Assembly (NCBI GenBank): GCA_964454675.1
Contig: CAYVUB010000056.1
Span: 1-7,547 of the forward strand
Direction: 5' to 3'
DNA: 7,547 nt
Origin: CAYVUB01 sp964454675
Lineage (GTDB): Bacteria; Bacteroidota; Bacteroidia; Flavobacteriales; Flavobacteriaceae
Positions 1-7,122 of the stretch are shown piece by piece. The number at the start of each line of letters is the position of its first letter. Positions within the stretch are counted from its first letter, which is position 1. The notes under the pieces were generated by a model, which searched no databases, had not been told where the DNA came from, and saw nothing but the letters and a program-made list of their open reading frames with translations. The position numbers and the translations under genes are program-made.

Positions 1-36
1 TTAAAAAGAGAACTTCAAATTTATTAAAAACCCCGT

Positions 37-99
37 TTGCGGTATTTTGAAAAACAATACAAAATATTTCGTATTTTTATATACCAACCAATACCGCAA
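37..99. repeat. Perfect 10-bp inverted repeat upstream of the peptidase gene
   Basis: The left arm TTGCGGTATT (37-46) is exactly complementary to the right arm AATACCGCAA (90-99), with 43 bp between them. The right arm ends five bases before the peptidase ATG at 105. The arms bracket the candidate promoter at 46-79, so a transcript starting there would contain only the right arm. The pair could be an operator bound by a looping or dimeric regulator, or a hairpin in a transcript reading through from upstream. The repeat itself is seen directly; its function is unknown. Confidence 0.5.
46..79 (+). promoter_or_regulatory. Candidate Bacteroidota-type promoter for the M28 peptidase gene
   Basis: A TTTG at 46-49 could serve as the -33 element, and TATTTTTA at 72-79 matches the -7 consensus TAnnTTTG except for the last base. 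The gap is 22 bp, near the upper end of the usual range. A start site in the mid-80s would leave a leader of about 20 nt, with no Shine-Dalgarno sequence before the ATG at 105. This is consensus matching only, in AT-rich DNA where chance matches are frequent. Confidence 0.3.
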
Positions 100-104
100 T
101 AATA

Positions 105-2405
105 ATGTTAAAGAAATCAATTGCCTTATTGCTCCTTATCATCGCTGTTTACTGGAGTTTTTCAGCATTGCTGCCGTCAAAAATTTCCAATTTAGAAACC
201 GGTAAAAATGAGTTTTCGACACATCGTGCTTTGGTACATCTCAAAGAAATTTCAAAAGAACCACATTATGTGGGTGCCAAAAATCATCAAGCCGTAAGAG
301 ATTACCTGATAAAAACGCTGAACAATCTGGGGCTGGAAACCCAAGTACAGGAAGCCTATTCGCTAACAGATTGGGGTACTATCACAAAACCGAAAAACAT
401 TCTGGCCCGCATAAAAGGTTCGGGCAACTCTAAAGCCCTGATGCTGCTGGCGCATTACGACAGCAACCCGCATTCGTCGCCGGGAGCCAGTGATGCCGGT
501 TCGGGAGTTGTGACCATCCTGGAAGGTTTGCGAGCGTATCTTCATGCCGGCAAAACACCAAAAAACGACATCATCATCCTTTTTAGTGATGCCGAAGAAT
601 TAGGACTTAACGGTGCCGATATTTTTGTCAATAAACATCCGTGGGCAAAAGATGTAGGCTTGGTGCTCAACTTTGAAGCGCGTGGCAGCGGCGGACCAAG
701 CTATATGCTGGTAGAAACCAACGGCGGAAACCAAAAACTTATAGAAGCATTTGTAAAAGCCAATCCGGAATTTCCGGCGGCAAATTCTCTGGCATACAGC
801 GTTTACAAAATGCTGCCCAATGATACAGATTTAACCCGTTTTAGAGAAGACGGCAACATCGACGGATTCAATTTTGCATTTATTGACGACCATTTTGATT
901 ACCATACCGCTTTGGATACCTATGAGCGGCTGGACAGAAATACGCTGGAACATCAAGGCTCATACCTTATGCCGCTGCTCAACTACTTTGCCGGTGCCAA
1001 CCTGAACACTCTTAAAAGCGGTGAAGATAATGTTTACTTTAACGTTCCTGTTTTTAAAACCGTAAGCTATCCGTTTTCATGGATTTGGCCAATGCTCATA
1101 CTGGCGGTTGCCATATTTGCCGCACTGGTATTTTACGGTATAAAAAAGCGGGCGTTAGATTCAAAGCATATTGCAATGTCATTTTTACCGGGCATTGCCG
1201 CGCTGATTATCAACGGGCTTATCGGATATTTCGGCTGGAAAATCCTGACAGCCGTTTATCCGCAGTACAACGAAATGCTTCATGGGTTTACCTACAACGG
1301 GCACGCGTATATCTGGGCATTTGCGCTGCTGTCTGCCGGTGTGTGTATGTGGCTGTACGACAAGGTTTACAAACCCGAAAATACCGCCAGCCTTACTGTG
1401 CCGCCCATTTTACTGTGGCTTGCGATATGTGCCGTTGTCGCCCTGAAACTTGGAGGAGCGAGTTTCTTTATCATTCCGGTGTTTTTTAGTTTGGTGAGCT
1501 TGTTTGTATTGATAAGACAAAAACGTCCCGATATTATATTAATGGCATTTTTGCTTTTTCCGTTATTGACCATTATATCGCCGTTTATTGTGATGTTTCC
1601 CGTTGGCCTGGGCTTAAAAACCATCATTACGGCCACTATTCTGGTATCCATAATTTTTGCATTGTGCATAGGTGTTTTCGGATTTTACAGGCATAAAAAA
1701 CGTATGGCTTATATATTGTTTTTGGGTGCTTTAACCTGTTTTGTCTGGGCACATTTTACATCCGGTTTTAATGAAAACCGTCCAAAACCGAATAGCCTGG
1801 TTTATATTATGGATGCTGATAATAATTCGGCAATTTGGGCAACCTACGACAATGTATTGGATTCATGGACAGAAAAATACCTGACCAAAAACCCCGATGT
1901 GTATGCCGATGCTTCAAAAGTTACCTTTGGAAGTAAATACCGGACAGCGTTTTCGTATATGAAAGAAGCCAATATCAAACCATTAAAACAGCCTTATATA
2001 GACAAGCAGAAAGATACGGTTATTGGCAATGTGCGCCATGTTCAGTTGTTTATTTCGCCACAACGTGCCGTAAACCGGATGGAATTTTTTGCAGGTGATG
2101 ACACACAGTTTTTAAGTTTTAATATCAACGGGCTGGAAGTACCAAAACACAAACACAACGATTACGTTTTCAATAACCGGGTAAATAACCGTTTGTTCAG
2201 TTTTTTTGTACCCGATGACAATCATCTGGAGCTTATTTTTACCGTGCCGAAAGGACAAAAAACAGCCTTTCAACTGCATGAAGTATCGTTGGATATGTAT
2301 GATAATCCGTTATTTGACAATCCTAAACGTCCGGAAACCATGATTCCGAAGCCTTTTGTCATTAACGATGCGGTAATTATCAAGAAAACAATTAGTATTG
2401 ATTAG
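105..2405 (+). CDS. Membrane-anchored M28-family zinc metallopeptidase, Pff1-like architecture
   Basis: Probable zinc aminopeptidase or carboxypeptidase-like hydrolase (766 aa) of clan MH, anchored in the inner membrane with its catalytic domain probably periplasmic. Residues 5-23 form an N-terminal membrane segment. The peptidase domain spans about 40-300 and shows the full M28 ligand set: His117 (LLAHYDS), Asp130 (SDAGSG), the catalytic and ligand pair Glu164-Glu165 (DAEELG), Glu191 (NFEARG) and His267 (DYHTALDT). About eight hydrophobic segments follow between 325 and 550, then a soluble C-terminal region of about 215 residues. The order peptidase, multi-pass membrane domain, soluble tail is that of fungal vacuolar membrane protease Pff1 and its bacterial relatives. 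The start at 105 is preferred because it immediately precedes the membrane anchor. No SD is visible. The next gene starts 118 bp downstream and has its own promoter candidate, so co-transcription is not assured. The substrate is unknown; the M28 assignment is firm. Confidence 0.93.
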   Translation: MLKKSIALLLLIIAVYWSFSALLPSKISNLETGKNEFSTHRALVHLKEISKEPHYVGAKNHQAVRDYLIKTLNNLGLETQVQEAYSLTDWGTITKPKNILARIKGSGNSKALMLLAHYDSNPHSSPGASDAGSGVVTILEGLRAYLHAGKTPKNDIIILFSDAEELGLNGADIFVNKHPWAKDVGLVLNFEARGSGGPSYMLVETNGGNQKLIEAFVKANPEFPAANSLAYSVYKMLPNDTDLTRFREDGNIDGFNFAFIDDHFDYHTALDTYERLDRNTLEHQGSYLMPLLNYFAGANLNTLKSGEDNVYFNVPVFKTVSYPFSWIWPMLILAVAIFAALVFYGIKKRALDSKHIAMSFLPGIAALIINGLIGYFGWKILTAVYPQYNEMLHGFTYNGHAYIWAFALLSAGVCMWLYDKVYKPENTASLTVPPILLWLAICAVVALKLGGASFFIIPVFFSLVSLFVLIRQKRPDIILMAFLLFPLLTIISPFIVMFPVGLGLKTIITATILVSIIFALCIGVFGFYRHKKRMAYILFLGALTCFVWAHFTSGFNENRPKPNSLVYIMDADNNSAIWATYDNVLDSWTEKYLTKNPDVYADASKVTFGSKYRTAFSYMKEANIKPLKQPYIDKQKDTVIGNVRHVQLFISPQRAVNRMEFFAGDDTQFLSFNINGLEVPKHKHNDYVFNNRVNNRLFSFFVPDDNHLELIFTVPKGQKTAFQLHEVSLDMYDNPLFDNPKRPETMIPKPFVINDAVIIKKTISID

Positions 2406-2481
2406 GTTGTTTAAATTATCAAGCACATAAAAAATCTGTAATTATTAGCAGTCTTTTAAGAGATTTTAGTCTTTATTTTCA

Positions 2482-2489
2482 TAGTTTTG
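2482..2489 (+). promoter_or_regulatory. Candidate -7 promoter element for the TPR protein gene
   Basis: TAGTTTTG fits the Bacteroidota -7 consensus TAnnTTTG exactly and lies 34 bp before the ATG at 2524, giving a predicted leader of roughly 25-30 nt. No clear TTTG is present at the expected -33 distance. The ten bases TAGTTTTGGC starting here recur exactly in the promoter region of the minus-strand kinase gene, at 7105-7114. Confidence 0.4.
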
Positions 2490-2523
2490 GCGCATAAAAT
2501 TTAAAAACAATAAACTTTAACAG

Positions 2524-3207
2524 ATGAAAAAAACAATATTCTCTTTAGTGTTGCTTATATCGTTTTCGGCAGTTGCCCAAACAAAAACCGAACTGCAAAA
2601 GCATTTTGAAAAATATTATGCCCAGATGAAGCAGCAAGGTGATGTGCAGGGTGTGATTAATGCCTTGACACATCTGGATGTTATTTTGCCGTCGCAGGCA
2701 CGCAAAGATACGCTCGCCTATATTTATGCATCCGAAGGCAGAAATCTGGAAGCCTTAAACACTATAGGTATTGAAAAAAACGATTCAGACTCTGATATGA
2801 ACACAGAAGTTAAAGCCATTGCTTTGGCGGCACTTAACGAGCCTGCCCGTGCACTGGAATTTTATGAAGTATTGTTTCAGCGCAATCCTAACGCATATTT
2901 GGCTTATGAAATAGCCGATTTGAAATTTCAAACCAATGATCTTACAGGTGCAAAAGAAAAAGTTGAATACGGACTGGCAAATGTAAAAGACGATATGAAA
3001 CGCACCTATTACGAAACACAACAGCCCTATCAAACATCATTAAAAGCGGCACTTACGTATTTAAAAGCTATTTTGATTTTTAATGAAGACCAAACCAACA
3101 ATGTTGAAAAAGCTATTGCTACATTAACACATGCGCTGGCAATGGATCCTAATTTTAACTTGGCAAAAATTTCAAAAGACGCTTTACTGGCAAGAAAGAA
3201 AGAATAA
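2524..3207 (+). CDS. Exported TPR-type helical repeat protein of unknown function
   Basis: A 227-aa protein with a classic signal peptide: basic MKK, a hydrophobic core at residues 4-15, and a likely signal peptidase I site after AVA at 16-18, leaving Gln19 or Thr20 near the mature N-terminus. No lipobox cysteine is present, so a soluble periplasmic protein is likely. The mature part is predicted to be almost all helical, with amphipathic helix pairs spaced like tetratricopeptide repeats. The clearest is about 94-152, containing ALNEPARALEFYEVLFQRNP followed by AYEIADLKFQTNDLTGAKEK; another pair lies at about 170-210, ending in the typical ALAMDPN. TPR proteins usually scaffold protein-protein contacts, but no partner can be named from sequence. 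A strong terminator follows 27 bp after the stop. The TPR assignment is by pattern, and Sel1-like or other alpha-solenoid repeats are possible. It has no evident functional link to either neighbour. Confidence 0.85.
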   Translation: MKKTIFSLVLLISFSAVAQTKTELQKHFEKYYAQMKQQGDVQGVINALTHLDVILPSQARKDTLAYIYASEGRNLEALNTIGIEKNDSDSDMNTEVKAIALAALNEPARALEFYEVLFQRNPNAYLAYEIADLKFQTNDLTGAKEKVEYGLANVKDDMKRTYYETQQPYQTSLKAALTYLKAILIFNEDQTNNVEKAIATLTHALAMDPNFNLAKISKDALLARKKE

Positions 3208-3233
3208 ACAATATAGCCTGTTTTTTAAGATAC

Positions 3234-3266
3234 AAACTGTAATTCATAATGAATTACAGTTTTTTT
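3234..3266 (+). terminator. Strong intrinsic terminator after the TPR protein gene
   Basis: The stem AAACTGTAATTC (3234-3245) pairs perfectly with GAATTACAGTTT (3251-3262) over 12 bp. The flanking A and T of the loop ATAAT can extend it to 13 bp with a 3-nt loop. A run of seven T (3260-3266) overlaps the end of the stem. It lies 27 bp after the TPR stop and 37 bp before the -7 element of the next gene, so it separates the two transcription units. Confidence 0.85.
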
Positions 3267-3302
3267 ATGTTTTCTTTATAAAGGTTATACCGATAATCTT
3301 AA

Positions 3303-3310
3303 TATTTTTG
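3303..3310 (+). promoter_or_regulatory. Candidate -7 promoter element for the response regulator gene
   Basis: TATTTTTG matches TAnnTTTG exactly and lies 16 bp before the ATG at 3327, implying a very short leader of about 10 nt. It is positioned between the terminator at 3234-3266 and the gene, as expected for an independent transcription unit. No convincing -33 TTTG is seen at the usual spacing. A GAGG at 3318-3321, five bases before the start codon, resembles a Shine-Dalgarno sequence and supports this ATG; such sites are uncommon in this phylum. Confidence 0.45.
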
Positions 3311-3326
3311 TAGAAATGAGGTTTGC

Positions 3327-4646
3327 ATGAAATCTATTCTTTTAGTAGAAGACGATATTACTTTTTCTGAAATGTTAAAACGTTTTTTGGAACGTAACTA
3401 TCGTGTGGCTTCAAGTTATAACATTGCCAATGCCAGGCAGCAGTTAAGCACTTCAAAATTTGATTTGGTATTTACAGATTTGCGCCTTCCGGACGGTGAC
3501 GGCATTACACTTTTAAACGATATAAGAGCCAAATATCCCGAAACACCTGTGGTGTTAATGACCGGTTATGCCGAAGTTTCAACAGCGGTAAAAGCCATGA
3601 AACACGGTGCATTCGATTATATTTCAAAACCTTTTAATCCCGATGAAGTTCTGGAAGTTATCAAAAATGCGTTGGAAGTTATACCCGAAAATCCGACACC
3701 GGTAAAAAAAGAATCCGAAACACCTGCCGAATTTGTTACCGGCATAAGTGCAGCGTCAAAAACACTTAACGAATACATTAATCTGGTCGCGCCAACAGAT
3801 TTATCGGTTTTAATAACAGGTGCCAGCGGTACCGGTAAAGAGGTTGTCGCAAAATCCATTCATTTAAAAAGTCACCGCAGTAACGCACCGTTTATTGCCG
3901 TAGATTGCGGTTCTATCCCTAACGAAATTGCTTCGAGCGAATTTTTCGGGCACAAAAAAGGCTCGTTTACAGGTGCGGTCAATGATAAAATCGGTCATTT
4001 TGAAGCCGCTAATAATGGTACACTGTTTCTGGACGAAATAGGAAATTTATCGTATGAAAATCAAGTGCAGCTATTACGCGCATTGCAGGAGCGGCGTGTA
4101 AAACCCGTAGGAAGCAGCAAAGAGGTTGAGGTCGATATACGGTTGATAACCGCTACCAATGACGATTTGCTTAAAGCCGTTGAGAACGGTACTTTCAGGG
4201 AAGATTTGTATCACAGGCTTAACGAATTTTCTATTAAAGTTCCCGACTTAAAAGACAGGATTGACGATATTGTATTGTATGCCGATTATTTTTTGAACAA
4301 TGTAAACAAACAGCTCAATAAATCGATTATAGGGTTTTCTGCCGATGTGCTGAACGTTTTTCAAAAGTATTCATGGTCGGGAAACTTGCGTGAACTATCA
4401 AATGTTATCAAACGGGCCGCCTTATTGACCAAAGGTAATATCATTGAAAAAAACGTATTACCCGAAGCTGTTTTAAATAATCACACAAATCCTTCGCCTG
4501 CTACTTTTTCAACAAAAGCCAATGAAAAAGAACTCATTATAAGTGCTTTGAAAGAAGCCGGAAACAATAAAACACTTGCGGCAAAGCTACTCAATATAAC
4601 CCGTAAAACGCTGTATAATAAGATAAAAGAATACGACCTTAACTAA
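3327..4646 (+). CDS. Sigma-54-dependent response regulator (NtrC family: REC, AAA+, Fis-type HTH)
   Basis: Cytoplasmic transcription activator (439 aa, normal for the family) that uses ATP to open sigma-54 RNA polymerase promoters when phosphorylated. The receiver covers about 1-118: acidic pair Asp9-Asp10, phospho-acceptor Asp51 (FTDLRLPDGDG), Thr79 and Lys101. The AAA+ domain covers about 137-370: Walker A GASGTGKE (165-172), the sigma-54 contact loop GSFTGA (212-217, Ser in place of the usual Ala), Walker B GTLFLDEIGN (231-240), REDLYHRL (291-298) and sensor II GNLREL (352-357). A Fis-type helix-turn-helix at about 400-437 (NKTLAAKLLNITRKTLYNKI) binds DNA. Everything needed for activity appears intact. 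The gene has its own promoter candidate and ends in an 8-nt tail-to-tail overlap with the hybrid kinase gene, its most likely phosphodonor. Its target promoters cannot be identified here. AtoC/ZraR-type names would be family labels only. Confidence 0.96.
   Translation: MKSILLVEDDITFSEMLKRFLERNYRVASSYNIANARQQLSTSKFDLVFTDLRLPDGDGITLLNDIRAKYPETPVVLMTGYAEVSTAVKAMKHGAFDYISKPFNPDEVLEVIKNALEVIPENPTPVKKESETPAEFVTGISAASKTLNEYINLVAPTDLSVLITGASGTGKEVVAKSIHLKSHRSNAPFIAVDCGSIPNEIASSEFFGHKKGSFTGAVNDKIGHFEAANNGTLFLDEIGNLSYENQVQLLRALQERRVKPVGSSKEVEVDIRLITATNDDLLKAVENGTFREDLYHRLNEFSIKVPDLKDRIDDIVLYADYFLNNVNKQLNKSIIGFSADVLNVFQKYSWSGNLRELSNVIKRAALLTKGNIIEKNVLPEAVLNNHTNPSPATFSTKANEKELIISALKEAGNNKTLAAKLLNITRKTLYNKIKEYDLN
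4639..4646. other. Tail-to-tail overlap of the regulator and kinase stop codons
   Basis: The 8-bp TTAACTAA contains the plus-strand TAA of the response regulator (4644-4646) and, read on the minus strand, the TAA of the kinase (complement of 4639-4641). The coding regions therefore overlap by eight bases and leave no intergenic room for terminators. I see no strong hairpin with a T-run in the first bases beyond either stop, so the transcripts may overlap in antisense for some distance. Confidence 0.95.
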
Positions 4647-7062
4647 GGAAATCATCTATGGCTTCAAGTAGTTGCTGTACTTCTGTTTCAAGCCTTGCAA
4701 ATGTTGTTTCGGGAAATGTGCTGCTGTGTGCCAGTGTTTCCAAATACGGGATAGCTTTGTTGACATTCAGCAGTTTAAACATACTCAGCATTTTGTGGCT
4801 AATGCTGTTTACGGTTTCAATATCATTGCCGGTTACCGCATTTTTCAGGTCGGAAATATTTGTTTTTGTGTCTGTAACAAAGGCTTGTAAGGTTGATTTA
4901 ACAGCCGCGTTATCGTGATTTAAAAACGTACTCAACGCATTAATACTAAAGGTATCCTGATGTATATTTACAATGGTTTCATTTACTGCTTTCAGATTTA
5001 ATTGTTGCCCGGGAAAAAGCCGTTGCAAAGCAGTTAATAGTGCTGCATGTGGAAAAGGCTTGAAAATCACTTCAGAAAATCCGCTTTCCAAATAATTTTC
5101 ACGACCCAGGTCTGTGCGTCCGGTAATGGCAATGATTGGCTGCTTTTTATAAAATTCCGATTGTTTTAAAGTTTCCATAAAATGAAATCCGTTCATTTTT
5201 GGCAACTGTATATCTGTGATGACCAAATCAAATGCAAGCTTGTCAATGTGTTCAAGAGCATCTTTTGCATTGTCAAATGCCTCAACCTTAATATGATACT
5301 GCTTTAATAAGTCTGATAGTAATTGGCGTATAGACATATCATCATCTACTATAATGGCTTTTAAATTAAATGATGTGGTATTGGTTGTTTTTAATGGTGT
5401 TTTCAGCTCTATTGTTGAAAATGTTGCCGGAAGCCTCAAAATAAATGTACTGCCTTTACCGGGCTTGCTTTTAAGCGTTAATGAACCCCCGAGCAGTTGC
5501 GCCAGTTTTTTTGATATGGTAAGCCCTAATCCAAATCCGCCTGCATTTACGGTCTTGTCATGGGCTTGTGTAAACGCTTTAAAAATATTGTCCTGCTGTG
5601 CTTCATCGATACCTATACCGGTGTCTTTAACTTTAATTTTAAAGTAAGGTTTGGCTTTGTAATCAACAAATTGTGTGGTTATTGTTATAGTGCCTTCATG
5701 GGTAAACTTATAAGCATTACCTATCAGGTTGTATAATATTTGTTTGATACGCAATGAGTCGCTTATAAGCGGTTTCGATAACGTATTGTCATGATTTACA
5801 ATAATATGAATAGGTTTGTCGCTGTAAATGTTTTTAACATTGTTTACCACTTCATCAATTATGGCTTGCAAACTGAATGTCACAAACTCTATAGTGATGT
5901 TACCGTCTTCAAGCTTTGAAAAATCCAGCAAATCTTCAACCAGTTGCGTCATGTATCCTGATGCATTTTTAATGTGGTCAATGTAATAACCGTCTTTGGA
6001 ATTTTGTGACGATTTTTGAAGCAGTTCGCTATATCCGGTAATGGTGCTTAATGGTGTTCGTAAATCGTGGCTTACCATAGATATAAGCTGTTCCCTGCTT
6101 TTTAATAGCGATGATGTATAAGCGTTGGCTTTTTCAAGTTGTTGGCGGTAACGCTGGTTTTTCCTGAAGTCATTTAAAATAATGATTGAAAAAATAATGA
6201 TGATGATAAAGCTGATAATAGCCGCCAAAAAAATAATGTTCTTGCTGTTATTTAAAGTTTGCTCATGTTTGGCATTCACGCTCTTTGAATATAAATTGAT
6301 TTCATTTTCAAGCATCACGAGCAAATTTTTAAGCTGCTTTGATGTTATGGAATCATTTTTTAAAAGTTCCTGCTCTTTTTTTTGCGAATTTCTTTTTTGT
6401 AACAACTCTTCTCTCTGAACGTTTTCAAGCATATTGCGTGAAACGGTTACTATGGAGTCTATTTGTTTTTGGTTAATTCTGCTTATAGTATCATTGGGTG
6501 CATGTTTATTTAAAAGGCTTACATAATCTTCCAGGTTACGTCTGGTTTTTGAATCCAAAGTCAAAGGATCCTCAATAAAATCTTCAACGGTAAGTTTTCC
6601 TAAAATGGAATATACCGAACCCAATTTTTTAATGGCCTGGTTTATGGATTTTTCTGATGTATTGCTTTGCTTAATACGTTTTAAATCGGTAATGTTGTCC
6701 AGTTTCCTGTTAAATACCAGCTTAATGCTGTCTAACAGTTCTTCTTGTGTTGAGCTGTTAATCAATATATTGAGTGAATCTATGCGCATCATTAACTTTC
6801 CGTTTTCAGAAATATACGCATTGAATTTTTCGGGCGATTCTATCTGGATAGCGGCACGGGCCAAACTTTCATTCTCATAGATATCGGCAATAAGACTTCC
6901 TGTTTTTAAAATTTTGTTTTGGTCTTTTATGCCTTCTTTTTGAATATCGGTAAATGTTTCCAGTTCTGTAAATACCAGCCATCCGGAAACAGCGGCTAAT
7001 ATAACTAAAGCCACATATCCAAAAAGAACTTTTAAAGTGATTCTATGCTTTGAAGATTCCAT
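4639..7062 (-). CDS. Hybrid sensor histidine kinase with periplasmic sensor, REC and C-terminal HPt
   Basis: Inner-membrane hybrid kinase of 807 aa. Two membrane segments (about 11-31 and 276-296) flank a periplasmic region of about 245 residues that is rich in helix and coiled-coil pattern and has no family I can name; it vaguely resembles four-helix-bundle sensors of the CHASE3 or MCP type. A linker helix leads to HisKA with the phospho-acceptor His332 (SMVSHDLRTPLS). The HATPase domain has N-box Asn445 and Asn449, G1 DTGIGI (480-485), F-box near FKAF (494-497) and G2 GGFGLGLT (508-515). A receiver at about 567-683 has Asp573-Asp574, phospho-acceptor Asp617 (ITDIQLPKMNG), Thr647 and Lys668. 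The C-terminal helical domain (about 700-805) is an HPt with His756 in SHKMLSMFKLL. All catalytic motifs are intact. Starting at the next Met (91) would delete the first membrane segment, so the start at 7062 is preferred. The HPt needs an external receiver; the convergent NtrC-type regulator is the obvious candidate. Confidence 0.96.
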   Translation of the reverse strand: MESSKHRITLKVLFGYVALVILAAVSGWLVFTELETFTDIQKEGIKDQNKILKTGSLIADIYENESLARAAIQIESPEKFNAYISENGKLMMRIDSLNILINSSTQEELLDSIKLVFNRKLDNITDLKRIKQSNTSEKSINQAIKKLGSVYSILGKLTVEDFIEDPLTLDSKTRRNLEDYVSLLNKHAPNDTISRINQKQIDSIVTVSRNMLENVQREELLQKRNSQKKEQELLKNDSITSKQLKNLLVMLENEINLYSKSVNAKHEQTLNNSKNIIFLAAIISFIIIIIFSIIILNDFRKNQRYRQQLEKANAYTSSLLKSREQLISMVSHDLRTPLSTITGYSELLQKSSQNSKDGYYIDHIKNASGYMTQLVEDLLDFSKLEDGNITIEFVTFSLQAIIDEVVNNVKNIYSDKPIHIIVNHDNTLSKPLISDSLRIKQILYNLIGNAYKFTHEGTITITTQFVDYKAKPYFKIKVKDTGIGIDEAQQDNIFKAFTQAHDKTVNAGGFGLGLTISKKLAQLLGGSLTLKSKPGKGSTFILRLPATFSTIELKTPLKTTNTTSFNLKAIIVDDDMSIRQLLSDLLKQYHIKVEAFDNAKDALEHIDKLAFDLVITDIQLPKMNGFHFMETLKQSEFYKKQPIIAITGRTDLGRENYLESGFSEVIFKPFPHAALLTALQRLFPGQQLNLKAVNETIVNIHQDTFSINALSTFLNHDNAAVKSTLQAFVTDTKTNISDLKNAVTGNDIETVNSISHKMLSMFKLLNVNKAIPYLETLAHSSTFPETTFARLETEVQQLLEAIDDFLS

Positions 7063-7075
7063 AGTTACAAAAATA

Positions 7076-7090
7076 ATGATTACAAATCAT
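7076..7090. promoter_or_regulatory. Palindrome in the leader of the kinase gene
   Basis: ATGATT (7076-7081) and AATCAT (7085-7090) are perfect 6-bp inverted arms around ACA. The block is flanked by direct copies of AATAATG at 7072-7078 and 7091-7097. It lies 14-28 bp upstream of the kinase start codon and downstream of its -7 element candidate, a position where a bound protein or an RNA hairpin could limit expression. The symmetry is seen; an operator role is inferred. Confidence 0.35.
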
Positions 7091-7106
7091 AATAATGTAC
7101 AATAGC

Positions 7107-7114
7107 CAAAACTA
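7107..7114 (-). promoter_or_regulatory. Candidate -7 promoter element for the hybrid kinase gene
   Basis: On the minus strand this reads TAGTTTTG, an exact match to TAnnTTTG, 44 bp upstream of the kinase start and implying a leader of about 35-40 nt. The -33 region, around 7134-7140, has no clear TTTG and is instead part of an AT-only palindrome. The ten-base string TAGTTTTGGC is shared exactly with the TPR gene promoter candidate. Confidence 0.4.
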
Positions 7115-7122
7115 CCTTTTTT

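Noticed and set aside
1079..1489. 136-residue open frame inside the peptidase gene, same strand, different frame
   Set aside because: It overlaps a well-supported gene with intact motifs, is rich in Cys and Arg in an unnatural way, and has no start signal of its own.
2431..2467. Inverted arms AAAATCT and AGATTTT after the peptidase gene as a terminator
   Set aside because: The stem is only 7 bp and AT-rich with a 23-nt loop, and no uninterrupted T-run follows. Too weak to call.
3131..3313. Small 60-residue frame spanning the end of the TPR gene and the following gap
   Set aside because: It runs through the intrinsic terminator hairpin, starts inside the TPR gene and encodes a low-complexity hydrophobic stretch produced by the T-rich intergenic DNA.
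4660..4694. Short GGCTT/AAGCC pairing beyond the regulator stop as a terminator inside the kinase gene
   Set aside because: Only five base pairs, a long loop and no T-run; it is also coding sequence on the other strand.
5354..6880. Several plus-strand frames of 78-97 residues opposite the kinase gene
   Set aside because: They are antisense shadows of a gene whose catalytic motifs are all intact, and they look like reverse readings of charged helical sequence.
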